The notes beneath the pieces are model-generated. The model was not told the DNA's origin. It worked only from the letters and a program-made list of their open reading frames with translations, and searched no databases. From positions 62,001 to 126,000 of the forward strand of contig NZ_LGUC01000001.1 in NCBI RefSeq assembly GCF_001307315.1: a stretch of 64,000 nt of DNA, in the 5' to 3' direction. The stretch comes from Halolamina pelagica. GTDB taxonomy: Archaea; Halobacteriota; Halobacteria; Halobacteriales; Haloferacaceae. A program made the translations under genes and the position numbers. Positions 54,002 through 63,470 of this stretch are shown here, piece after piece. Position 1 is the stretch's first letter. Every line of letters begins with the position of its first letter.

Positions 54002-55095
54002 GCATGTTCCCTTGCTTGGATATCAGTAAGGGCCGCTCTCCAACTCCACGACTCCATCGCAGCGGTTGGAAGTGGCCGCTGTGGTCGGTGGCCATGACTG
54101 AGTAGTGTTGTGACGATGCTCTGGCGAACGCGTTCATCTGGCTCGGTTGCGAGCTGGTCCGCTAGTTCCGCAAGCAACATTTCATTATTCGCCCAGCTAT
54201 CGACAGTCTGTGCCGCAGCCCTCCGTACCGATGGTGCTGAATCAACTATCGCATTGGATACTGCAACCGTGGAGTATTGTGCTATCCCCGGATTGAAACA
54301 CCTGAGCGAAGCTACTGCGGCGGCCCGAACTCGGGGATTTTCCGCAGCGAGGGCTGTTGTAATCCATTGCGGGAGGCCATCAACAGGCTCGCCATCCATC
54401 TCCAGTTCAGCGAAAACCAAAAGTGTCTGAACAAGCTCTCTCTCGCTAGTATCGGCCATCTTGTCGGTTAGCTCATCCAAGAGTAATCCGGGTTTGTCCC
54501 GCCCGATGCTGTCAACCGTCTCCATCCCAAGTACTGATAGCCGATTACTAGATTCGTGATAGAGGACATTGAGAGCCTCTCGATATCCCTGTGCCGTTCC
54601 CGCTGACGCAAGTGCGTTGGCGCCGGCTCCTCTGAGGACCGCATTTTCAAGGCATTGAGCACGAACATCTGTTGCTGAGGGCGGGTGGCGAAGAAGCGAC
54701 AGTGTGGTTAGCCCATGTAGTCGATCAATCCGATCGCTCCCGTTCAGCTTTTTCACTGCCGTTTCGTGCATCCCAAGCTCTTTGCCAAGCGTTCGGAGGT
54801 TCGTTGCAGTTGTTCCAGAGGTTTGCCCTATAAGCGCCTGCGTTTCCCTCGTCGCTGCGGTATACTCTCTCTGGGAGAGCCCCGAGATAAACGCGTCGTA
54901 AGGGGGTTGCTCGGTCCGAACAATCTCCAGGATTCGTTCCCGGATCGGTTGCTCAATGGATTCCTGGCGCCGCTCTTGAACTCGGCGAAGGAATGCATAT
55001 CCAATCGTGAAAGCCTCTAGTAACAGAAGCAGAAACGCCAAACCAACAATCGCGAGGACAACGGGACTCAGGCCGATGCTGGGTACCTGCATCAA
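53998..55095 (-). CDS. Membrane-anchored HEAT-repeat protein
   Basis: 365 residues. One N-terminal helix (VVLAIVGLAFLLLLLEAFTIGYAF) anchors a cytoplasmic helical domain with HEAT repeats, for example LPQWITTALAAENPRVRAAAVASLRCF and APSVRRAAAQTVDSWANN. It is translationally coupled with the synthase-type glycosyltransferase, so it probably scaffolds or regulates it. The start is at 55095 (or the next codon, also Met). Confidence 0.82.
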   Translation of the reverse strand: MMQVPSIGLSPVVLAIVGLAFLLLLLEAFTIGYAFLRRVQERRQESIEQPIRERILEIVRTEQPPYDAFISGLSQREYTAATRETQALIGQTSGTTATNLRTLGKELGMHETAVKKLNGSDRIDRLHGLTTLSLLRHPPSATDVRAQCLENAVLRGAGANALASAGTAQGYREALNVLYHESSNRLSVLGMETVDSIGRDKPGLLLDELTDKMADTSERELVQTLLVFAELEMDGEPVDGLPQWITTALAAENPRVRAAAVASLRCFNPGIAQYSTVAVSNAIVDSAPSVRRAAAQTVDSWANNEMLLAELADQLATEPDERVRQSIVTTLLSHGHRPQRPLPTAAMESWSWRAALTDIQAREHA

Positions 55096-55762
55096 GCCAA
55101 GTTGGGTTCAATTTGTTCAGCAGCTATCCTGGGACTGGACGGCTTCTTCATAGAGATGGAAGCTCCATCATCGGCAGCGAGCAGTGTCATTTGACTCGGT
55201 GAGGAATCAGGTAGAGTGATATCATATCTAGATGTCATATGCTGATTAGTCATGATACGTTAGGTAAAAAGACTTTGTGTGGTTACGGAGAATCGTGCTC
55301 AGATAAGCAGTTTCCAGCGGTGGATTTGGTGAGAACAATTGAAGCCCGCGGCTGTCTGGACCCCGCGACTCGCTGTCGTTCGAGAGAGCGAAACTCTCTC
55401 GTCATGCAGAAAGGCGCTATACGCTCCTCTTAGCACTCTCTCCAGCAGCCAGGCGGCAAAGCCACACAGCGAACGCCTCACTTTCCCGATCCCCCGAAGT
55501 GGCGAGCCACTTCGGGCGCCCGGAAATCTTCCATTTCCGCAGACCACCAGGAATACCGGCCGGAACGCCGAGGCGGCCAGCCACTTTCAGTCTGTATCTG
55601 AACACCGGCCGTCCGCGCCCTAGGTTAGTGGTGTGGCGTTCCGGAGGTTATCGGGTGCGCTACAGGGTCCACAACGTGAGCACGTACTGTCCATACAGCA
55701 TAGCGAAACTGTCTGTGTGGCAGAATTCACCAATGTGGACTCGGGGGTTGGTGAGCCCTAGG
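55096..55762. other. Non-coding stretch with two strong hairpins
   Basis: 667 bases without a gene. CGAGAGAG-CGAAA-CTCTCTCG forms an 8-bp stem at 55381-55401. CCCGAAGTGG-CGAG-CCACTTCGGG forms a perfect 10-bp stem at 55493-55516. The left part (55200-55260) is AT-rich with repeats of TATCATAT/TGTCATAT, probably the promoter of the HEAT-GT operon. Confidence 0.5.
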
Positions 55763-56333
55763 CTACAGTATCGTTTTCAGGCCTTCCCGAAGCGAGACGG
55801 TCGGTTCGAACCCTAACTCTTCTTCGGCCTTCGAGATGTCCGCGACGCTTTCCTCGATATCGCCAGGGCGTGGTTCCGTGTACGTGACCTCGGAGTCGGT
55901 ATCGGCGATGTCCCGGATGGTCTCTGCGAGCTCGGCGATACTCGTTTTCTCGCCACGGCCGATGTTGTAGGCCGCTCCCGTGTGGTCTGTTGTGGCGGCG
56001 AGGAGGTTGGCGTCGACGACGTCGTCGATGTGGACGAAGTCCCGCGTTTGCGAGCCGTCGCCGTCAACGGTGATCGGCTCCCCGGCAAGTGCTTGGTCGC
56101 GGAAGATACTGATGACGCCGCCGTAGTCGCCACCGCGCTGGCGCGGGCCGTAGATGTTGAAGTAGCGGAGGGCGACCGTCTCCGTGTCGTAGAGGTCGTT
56201 GTAGACCTGTGCGTACCTGTCGACGGTCCACTTGTCGATCCCGTACGGCGAGGTGGGGGTTTTGGCGTCTTCCTCGGAGATGGGCAGTGACTCGGGTTCG
56301 CCGTAGATTGCGACGCTCGAGCCGAACGGACCG
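55763..56333 (-). pseudogene. NAD-dependent epimerase/dehydratase, 3' fragment
   Basis: About 190 residues without any usable start codon in frame. [27 protein letters not shown] (the catalytic YxxxK region), RYFNIYGPRQRGGDYGG and GDGSQTRDFVHIDDVVDAN are those of UDP-sugar 4-epimerases. The N-terminal Rossmann half is gone; the match stops near 56330, where the orc1 fragment begins on the other strand. Confidence 0.85.
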
Positions 56334-56606
56334 TTCCGCGTCAGAGATATCTATCCACGATATCGCACCATCGCCGAACAGTCAGACATTGATCCACTAG
56401 TTCGACGTCGGATACACGACCACCTCGCAGATCTCGCGATGCTCGGTATCCTCGACCGCCACTCCCGGAACGAAGGTCGCTCCGGTGGCCAGTATTACGA
56501 GTACGAGTTCGCTGTCGATCTTGACCTCGTCGCCAACGTAGTTAGTGACTTCGAGGGGCTCGCTCTCCCGCGGCAAGTCGTCGAACTGACTGAGTCGATC
56601 GAATAG
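56328..56606 (+). pseudogene. Orc1/Cdc6 C-terminal fragment
   Basis: About 90 residues in frame to the TAG at 56604: [40 protein letters not shown] and GGQYYEYEF. This is the winged-helix domain of haloarchaeal Orc1/Cdc6 initiators. The AAA+ part is missing. Downstream lie two ORB-like repeats, the usual position of an origin next to its orc gene. Confidence 0.82.
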
Positions 56607-56646
56607 GCCGACGCGTATCGGAATGCGTTTTGAACGCCTCCCGAGG

Positions 56647-56747
56647 AACACTCGACACGGTGGGGTGTGAGGTTGATGTTTTTCGTACGGTCTGTATTCA
56701 GTACGAGGGAGTGATTTACGTTTAGAAACACTCGACACGGTGGGGTG
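56647..56747. repeat. Pair of ORB-like direct repeats (origin remnant)
   Basis: A 21-base sequence containing ACTCGACACGGTGGGGT is present at 56647-56667 and again, identical, at 56727-56747. The G-rich tail resembles haloarchaeal origin recognition boxes. The 59 bases between are AT-richer and hold a CGTAC/GTACG inverted pair. Only two boxes remain in one orientation. Confidence 0.6.
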
Positions 56748-56837
56748 GGAGGAGGAGATCATCGTTCAACAAGTTCAGTCCTGGAGGATATAACTATAGG
56801 TCGATGAACGAGTAGACACCTCACAGTTGTTAGGTAA

Positions 56838-57716
56838 GTGCTAGAATCCAGAATCGATACTTCTGCTTTCTTCGGAGGGTGTCGAACGCGCGAGGAACGT
56901 GATGTCTACCTCGATGACGTGCTTGTCGAATACAACATCGACACGGTAGTGCTGGCGTTCGAGCACACCGACCACGCGGAGTTCTTCGGCGCGCTCGACG
57001 CGTATTTCGAACACGGCGTCGACGCGAAAGTGCACCGGGATCACGCGGACCAGGTGCTGACCGCCGGGTCGGATGTGGGCACGCTGGTGGACGTGGACGT
57101 TGAGACGTGGGACATCCAGGACTACGTGCTGAAACGCGGGTTCGACGTGGCGTTCTCCGTGGTGGGGTTGGTGCTGTTGAGTCCGGTGATCCTCGGGGTT
57201 GCAGTGGCGATCAAGCTGGACGACGGCGGGTCGGTGCTGTACAAGCAGGAGCGGACTGCGGTGTTCGGCGAGACGTTCGACGTGTTCAAGTTCCGGTCGA
57301 TGGTCGAGAACGCCGAGGAGGGGACAGGGGCAAAAATCAGTGACGAGGATGAAGGCGGCGTCGATCCGCGTGTGACGCGCGTCGGGCGCGTGCTGCGACG
57401 GACGCACTTGGACGAGATCCCGTAGCTCTGGTCGGTGCTGAAGGGCGACATGAGCGTGGTCGGACCGCGGCCGGAGCGGCCGGAGCTGGACTCGGACATC
57501 GAGACTGGCGTGGTTGACTGGCAGAAACGATGGTTCGTGAAGCCCGGACTGACGGGGTTGGCGCAGGTGAACGACGTGACGGGGGCAGAGCCGGGGAAGA
57601 AGCTGCGGTACGACTTACAGTACGTGAAAGAGCAGTCGTTCACGTTGGACGTGAAGTTGGTTATTCGGCAGGTGTGGAAAGTCTGTATCGACGTGGCAGA
57701 GACTATCCAAAGCTAA
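56838..57716 (+). pseudogene. Sugar-phosphate transferase, truncated and nonsense-interrupted
   Basis: The body matches bacterial sugar transferases that load sugar-1-phosphate onto a lipid carrier: KRGFDVAFSVVGLVLLSPVI, FKFRSMVENAEE, then DEIP, TAG, LWSVLKGDMSVVGPRPERPE. The TAG at 57423-57425 replaces the Gln of DEIPQLWN (CAG to TAG). The four N-terminal helices of the family are also missing, as the fragment begins inside the CoA-binding-like domain. It is therefore a true pseudogene, unlike the single-base breaks elsewhere. Confidence 0.82.
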
Positions 57717-57795
57717 CAAGCAGCGTTGTTTGTCTCCAAAACCGGAAACAAGAGATATAACTACAGAGGCTTCTCGTTTCCCATTATCTGATCGT

Positions 57796-59247
57796 ATGCG
57801 AGATAGTATTACTAAGCTCGTCTCAATCTCGTTTCTCGGCGGCCTGATCGGTCGCGCTCTTCGCTACGGTTTCAATGTCGTCATCGCGCGCGGCCTCGGG
57901 GTAGAGGCTCTCGGGATATTCGCCTTCGGGATGGTGATCATGAAAGGTGGCGGTGTTTTTGCACGTGTAGGACTCGACAATGCGGCGAAGAAGTACATTC
58001 CAATCTACCGGGATAACGACGATCCAGCACGGGTATCTGGGACGATTCTTCTTTGTCTCGGTACCCCGTTCGTAGTCGGTACAGTAATTGCTGTAGTTCT
58101 ATACTTCGGGAAGGGTTTGACCGAGAAGCTCGTTGGGACGACGTTTCATGCCACGACAGCACTATTCATTCTCGGAATCCCTCTTATTGCTATCATGATG
58201 GTGGGTGTGAACGCTACGTACGGGCTGAAGGAAACAAAGTATTCTGTGTATATCCGTGACTTCGGCCAGTCTATCGCCGCACTAGTGTTAATGGCTATTG
58301 CGGCGTTCGTAGTCTCAGACCTCTCAGTTCTGGTTGTGGGCTATTTACTGTCAATACTCATCGGTGCTGTGCTTGCGATTTTTTTCCTTCATCAAGAAAA
58401 TGCACTTCGATTAGACATCAAACCTGTCTTTGAATATCGAAAAATTTTCGCATTCTCGATACCCCTCACGCTCGTTGCAAGTATCCAGTATCTCGTCTCA
58501 TGGACGGATATTCTTGTCCTCGGAGTGTTCGTGTCTTCAGAATCAGTTGGGTGGTACCAAGCCGCATATCAGACATCCGTTTTGCTCATCGTAGTTCTTC
58601 AGTCCATGAACTCAATATTTCCGTCTATTGCAGCGGGCCTTCACAAATCAGGGCAGCATGAGCGACTGAATCGTTTGTACACAGCGGTGACGAAGTGGGT
58701 GACGTACCTAACCGTACTCGGCTTAGCATATGTGCTAGTGTACAGCCAACAAATTCTCTCTATTTTTGGGACGACAGTTCAATCGGCGGAGATTTCACTC
58801 GTCATTCTCGCGATCGGGCAGAGTGTCGCTGCAACTGTGGGCCCAGCTGGATATCTATTGATGATGACTGGATATGAGCGTTTGCAGGTGGTAAATACTA
58901 CTATCACCGCGGTGCTGAATTTCGCACTTAATATAGTTCTGATTCAATCGTATGGAATTATCGGTGCAGCTATTGCGACCGGTGTGTCATTTTCGATTCT
59001 GAATCTCCTTCGATTAGCACAGGTGTGGTTACTACTCGGGATACAACCCTACTCACGAGAATACTGGCGTGGGGCTTTCGCCATTCTGGGAGCGGCCCTT
59101 GCTCTTTCATTGGTAAAGTTACTACCTGCGCCCGGTTATATTCAGTTAGTCGTTGGAGGTAGTATCGCCATTCTCATTTTTGTCGCTACCCTTTGGTCGT
59201 TCGGACTCACCGATGAGGATGAGATATTAATAGAAGCGATCAATTGA
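57796..59247 (+). CDS. Oligosaccharide flippase family protein
   Basis: 483 residues from the ATG at 57796 (a TTG at 57730 would add 22). About 14 hydrophobic helices, with the N-terminal signature SISFLGGLIGRALRYGFNVVIARGLGVEALGIFAFG of Wzx/AglR-type MOP flippases. It moves lipid-linked glycans across the membrane for N-glycosylation or polysaccharide export. Lower GC than the flanks. Confidence 0.85.
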   Translation: MRDSITKLVSISFLGGLIGRALRYGFNVVIARGLGVEALGIFAFGMVIMKGGGVFARVGLDNAAKKYIPIYRDNDDPARVSGTILLCLGTPFVVGTVIAVVLYFGKGLTEKLVGTTFHATTALFILGIPLIAIMMVGVNATYGLKETKYSVYIRDFGQSIAALVLMAIAAFVVSDLSVLVVGYLLSILIGAVLAIFFLHQENALRLDIKPVFEYRKIFAFSIPLTLVASIQYLVSWTDILVLGVFVSSESVGWYQAAYQTSVLLIVVLQSMNSIFPSIAAGLHKSGQHERLNRLYTAVTKWVTYLTVLGLAYVLVYSQQILSIFGTTVQSAEISLVILAIGQSVAATVGPAGYLLMMTGYERLQVVNTTITAVLNFALNIVLIQSYGIIGAAIATGVSFSILNLLRLAQVWLLLGIQPYSREYWRGAFAILGAALALSLVKLLPAPGYIQLVVGGSIAILIFVATLWSFGLTDEDEILIEAIN

Positions 59248-59308
59248 ACAAAACCTGATCTGCAAAATGATTCGTCCGCCTTTTAACTGTCCGAGGTAAT
59301 GATCACTC

Positions 59309-60250
59309 ATGAATACCTCAGAGCGTATCCTTCGAGCACTTCGGAATCCGCGTCTCTTCGCTCGTGGAATCAATAGGGCCTACCACCGCCGTGCCGGGAT
59401 GCGATCTGAGTATCCAAAAGGTATCGCTGTCTTCGAAGAAGACTGGGACACACTGGTCGTGCTTGACGCGTGCAGATACGATATGTTTGAGGAAGTAGCC
59501 AATATCGAAGGCGATTTGTCTTCACAACTCTCGAAAGCCTCAGCGACGGTAGAATGGCTTTCAGCAAACTTTGACGGAGTTGATCTCCGCGATACGGTCT
59601 ACGTCACGGCGAATCCACAACTAGAGCGGAATCGGGAGAGTTGGAATATTTCTCTCCATGAGACAATCAACGTCTGGCTAAACGAGGGGTGGGACGAGGA
59701 GACGGGAACCGTTCTCGCCGAAACGATGACCGAGGCCGCAATTGAAGCCCACAATCGGTTCCCGAACAAGCGAATCGTGGTTCACTATATGCAGCCACAC
59801 TACCCATTTGTTCCGTCAAGCACCTCCTTTGACAAGGATCATTTGCGCGAAATTGACGAGGAAGGAGGAGGACCAGATGGCGAAAACGTCTGGGGAAAGA
59901 AATTCACGGGTCAATTATCTATATCGCAACAAGATATTTGGGAGATCTATTTGGAGAATCTGAAGTATGTTGTTAAACACGTTAAAGATCTGTTTCGTTC
60001 AACATCTGGTAAGCGTGTTGTGACCTCTGACCATGGGAATTACGTCGGTGAACGTGCTTCGCCGGTTCCGATTCGAGAATATGGCCATCCACGAGGCCTA
60101 TATGACGATCCTGTAATCCAAATTCCATGGTTGGAGAATACAAAAGGCGAGCGTCGAGAAATTTCGACAGATCGAAGAGATACAGGGGAAGATATAGACT
60201 CTGGTTTGGTAGACGAGAGACTACGCAATCTTGGGTATAAAACTGAATAG
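59309..60250 (+). CDS. AlkP-superfamily sulfatase-like protein
   Basis: 313 residues. Metal-binding signatures of the alkaline phosphatase fold are seen: DWDTLVVLDACRYDMF at residue ~46, HYMQPHYPF, and SDHGNYVGER near 235. This type is frequent in haloarchaeal surface-glycan clusters and may transfer or remove phosphate or sulfate groups. No signal peptide is present. Confidence 0.75.
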   Translation: MNTSERILRALRNPRLFARGINRAYHRRAGMRSEYPKGIAVFEEDWDTLVVLDACRYDMFEEVANIEGDLSSQLSKASATVEWLSANFDGVDLRDTVYVTANPQLERNRESWNISLHETINVWLNEGWDEETGTVLAETMTEAAIEAHNRFPNKRIVVHYMQPHYPFVPSSTSFDKDHLREIDEEGGGPDGENVWGKKFTGQLSISQQDIWEIYLENLKYVVKHVKDLFRSTSGKRVVTSDHGNYVGERASPVPIREYGHPRGLYDDPVIQIPWLENTKGERREISTDRRDTGEDIDSGLVDERLRNLGYKTE

Positions 60251-60360
60251 ACTACTTGAGAATATTAATACAAATACACTTACTACAAATATAAAGATTG
60301 AAACTAGATAGATCCCTGTATAAAGACATATTAATGATACTGTAATCGTTACTCTAGTCC

Positions 60361-61106
60361 ATGACTTCGATTGATGCATCTCTACAGGAAGTAGAGGGCT
60401 CCTTGGGAGGAGTCAACGATGGGTTACAAGAATGGGAAGATAATTACTTCCATTACCAAAAGCCTCGATATCGTGCACTGTTACAGATGATTACCGAGCG
60501 ACACACCGAAGGTAGGATTTTAGAGATTGGCGCAATGCCTTATCATCTAACAGCTGCCCTCTCAAATCTCGAATTTCCGGTGACAGGAATTGACCATAAT
60601 CCGGATCGGTCGGATCTTATTGATGAATTTGATTTAGACATCCGAGAATGTGACATTGAGAGGGAAGAATTTCCATTCAAGATGATGAATTTAGCCTAAT
60701 CCTATTTAGTGAGGTGTTTGAACACCTTAGAATTGACCCTATTCACGCATTAGAAGAGATAGAGCGCGTACTCAAGCCATCTGGCCAGTTGATTTTCACC
60801 ACTCCAAATCTCTACTACCTCGGAAATGTATTCAGATTTTTGACTGGACAGGGAATCATGAGTTCCTATTCACAATACAGAAAATTGGAGACATTAGGGC
60901 ATATGGGACATGTCCGTGAATACTCTCGAAAGGAACTCCTAGAGTTTCTCAACCACACCCAGTTAGAGATATCTGAGGCAAAATACACATCATTCAATAT
61001 GAATAGCCATTCTAACCGGGTCCTTGATACACTTAAACAAGTGGTCCCCAAATTCATCCCAAAACTTCACCGATTCCAAGTTATTATCGCCGAGAATAAA
61101 TTGTAA
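60361..61106 (+). pseudogene. Class I SAM methyltransferase, frameshifted
   Basis: The first part (ATG 60361) contains the SAM motif ILEIGAMPYHLTAAL and GIDHNPD, then breaks at KMMNLA. The other frame continues with LILFSEVFEHL and ERVLKPSGQLIFTTPNLYY to 61106. One missing G near 60681 (KDDEF becomes KMMN) explains it. Probably a glycan or lipid-carrier methyltransferase. Confidence 0.82.
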
Positions 61107-61119
61107 TATATAGTAGGTT

Positions 61120-62028
61120 TTAATCTAGGAAGACATTGAATAATCTCTTTCTTCCTCCTTGGATTGCTGCTACACAAAGTCGGAGGTATTGCCGTGGATT
61201 AGATGCTCTAGATCCTCGCAGATATGCTATACCAGTTCGAATATTCCCATCTCTAAGGTGACATCTAGCGAGGTGGAATCGGTGGTACTTCCTTACAGGG
61301 TAGCCTTCAGATTCAACCCTTTTTATTTCATTGTTAAATTTATTTAAAAGCACTTTTTTAGACTCTTCAACCAACTCTGCCGTAGGGTCTGGCGATTCAT
61401 GAACAATGACGAGCTCCTGATCAACGTAGGCCAACTTGCCGTTCTGGAGCAATCGGAGTACGAAGTCTATATCTTCATGGCGTGGCAATGATTCATCAAA
61501 TCCTCTTTTATCACGCGCAATATCGGTCCGAACAAGTAGGCTAGAACCTGCCGAAATATTCCCCTGCATAGCGAGTATCTCTCGCATGAGTTCTTCACTC
61601 CCTTCCCGTCGTATCTCATATGGAAATAGCCGTGTTATAATATCTTTAATCCGGGAAGTCCTTAACGTTGTACTGTCGCAATACACCCCTACCCACTCAT
61701 CATCTCTTTCCTCAATTACGGACAACTGTTCCGCTAGTTTTCTCGGATGCCATTCGTCGTCGGAATCTATGAATGCGACATATTCTCCGTTAGCCTCCTC
61801 AAGACCCGTGTTTCTCGCAGCAGCTTGCCGCATATTCGATTCATGCTTGATGTATTTGATCCGACCATCATCATAACTATTGACTACCGCTTCCGTATCG
61901 TCTGTTGAGGCGTCATCAATTATAAGATATTCAAAGTCTTCGAACGTTTGAGAAAGAACACTCTCGATAGTCCGTGGCAAAGTCTCCTCTCTATTGTATG
62001 TCGGAGTGATAACGGTTACTCTGGCCAC
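61120..62028 (-). CDS. Family 2 glycosyltransferase
   Basis: 302 residues. TVITPTYNREETLPRTIESVLSQTFEDFEYLIIDDASTDD is the nucleotide-sugar domain, and DSDDEWHPRKL contains the DxD-type metal site. No membrane helices are evident, so it acts at the cytoplasmic face on lipid-linked glycans. It is convergent with the methyltransferase gene. Confidence 0.9.
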   Translation of the reverse strand: MARVTVITPTYNREETLPRTIESVLSQTFEDFEYLIIDDASTDDTEAVVNSYDDGRIKYIKHESNMRQAAARNTGLEEANGEYVAFIDSDDEWHPRKLAEQLSVIEERDDEWVGVYCDSTTLRTSRIKDIITRLFPYEIRREGSEELMREILAMQGNISAGSSLLVRTDIARDKRGFDESLPRHEDIDFVLRLLQNGKLAYVDQELVIVHESPDPTAELVEESKKVLLNKFNNEIKRVESEGYPVRKYHRFHLARCHLRDGNIRTGIAYLRGSRASNPRQYLRLCVAAIQGGRKRLFNVFLD

Positions 62029-62153
62029 ATCACAAATATTTCAACCGCACGTAATAGGTACTTCGACCACTGAAACCAGATCTATTATTTGTCACCGAAA
62101 CCTTCTCGAGTTCGTCCACGATAAGCGCATACAGATCTCTTTCAAGGTACAAA

Positions 62154-63431
62154 ATGAATAACGTGTATCGATTCAAGCTCAGTTACAGGCTCATATCACT
62201 CGCTGCGTCCGCAGTTTGTACACTCGCGCTCCTCGTACTACTTCCAATTGAACTCACGGTCTCGTTTGTCGCCGTCCTCGCTGCTATCGTTAGCGTCGCA
62301 GCATACCGGTTGAATAACTACCTCTTGACCGTTCTCTCCGGAGCATTCCTGTTTCGAGTTGCGTTCGTCGTCGTCGACTCGCTCGCCGGGTTTCTTCCAA
62401 CGGTCCCAATCTCTACGGGCCACAACCGACGTGCAATCGCTCTCGCAACTGCTTGGACCAACGGTCAATTCGCAGGTGTTCTAGGAGAAACCACCATCAT
62501 GCGCGTCGTGATGGCGCACCTGCTCGCCCCGTTCTACGTCGTACTGGGCCACTCGTCCGTCGCCGGCCGTATCGGTATCGCGTTCGTCAGTCTCTTCGTC
62601 GGGTATCTCGTCTTCGAGCTCGCACGCCACGTTGCCGACTACCGGACCTCCGTACTCGCCGCCTCGATCGTCCTCTTCTGGCCGACGATCGTCTATCGGT
62701 CGGTCGTGATTCAGCGAGAGATCGTTCTCGTCGTCGTGATGCTGACGTTCCTGTGGGCTGCAGTCCAATGGCTCGACTCCGTTACACTGCGGACTGTCAC
62801 GATCGCACTTCTCGCGACTGCCGCGACGTTCGCGCTTCGCAAGGAGAACCTCGTCCTGATCGTCGCGATGGTCGGGTTCGTCAGCCTCGGTAAGAGCCGC
62901 GATAAGCCCTACTACCTCGCTGGGCTCACACTCTTTTCCGTCCCGTTCCTCGCGTTCTTCGCCCTCAATTTCGAGACGTTCACCGGCCACGGCTCCACGC
63001 TCTCCCCTGCGGCGCTCGAATCGTTCGCGTACGGCCGTGCTCACGGTGACGCCGTGTACCTGATGGGGCTCCACTACGACACTTGGCTGGACGTAATTCT
63101 TTATGCACCGATGAAGGTTCTGTACTTCCTGTACACGCCGTTCCCGTGGCATATCCAGAGCATCACAGAACTGTTCGTCGGGATGAGTGCCCTCGCGCTA
63201 CTCGCTGCGACGTTCTTCGTCCGACGGGGTATCGCAATACTCCACGACAAGCCGTACTACCTCGGACTTCTTCTCTCCTACTTCCTGACTGGCGTCGTCA
63301 CGTACTCGATCATCGAGATGAATTACGGTGCTGCCGTGCGCCGACGGATCCAGTTCATCCCGATCCTTCTCCTCCTCGCCGTCGTCGGACTCTCGAACGT
63401 CGAATTCGACGTTCGGTGGCCGACACAATGA
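62154..63431 (+). CDS. Polytopic membrane protein of the glycan cluster
   Basis: 425 residues, about eleven hydrophobic helices, with a long outside loop (TGHGSTLSPAALESFAYGRAHG). The overall shape is like GT-C enzymes or polymerases of glycan pathways, but no diagnostic Asp motif is clear, so the role is open. GC rises from low at the 5' end to high after 62,500, suggesting a junction. Confidence 0.65.
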   Translation: MNNVYRFKLSYRLISLAASAVCTLALLVLLPIELTVSFVAVLAAIVSVAAYRLNNYLLTVLSGAFLFRVAFVVVDSLAGFLPTVPISTGHNRRAIALATAWTNGQFAGVLGETTIMRVVMAHLLAPFYVVLGHSSVAGRIGIAFVSLFVGYLVFELARHVADYRTSVLAASIVLFWPTIVYRSVVIQREIVLVVVMLTFLWAAVQWLDSVTLRTVTIALLATAATFALRKENLVLIVAMVGFVSLGKSRDKPYYLAGLTLFSVPFLAFFALNFETFTGHGSTLSPAALESFAYGRAHGDAVYLMGLHYDTWLDVILYAPMKVLYFLYTPFPWHIQSITELFVGMSALALLAATFFVRRGIAILHDKPYYLGLLLSYFLTGVVTYSIIEMNYGAAVRRRIQFIPILLLLAVVGLSNVEFDVRWPTQ

Positions 63432-63470
63432 CACAAGCCATTTTACTGCAGTCTAGCTAGACCACACCAC

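Noticed and set aside
55490..55640. IS200-type transposase fragment
   Set aside because: A short stretch, VRYRVHNVS, hinted at TnpA, but the catalytic HUH and Tyr motifs are absent.
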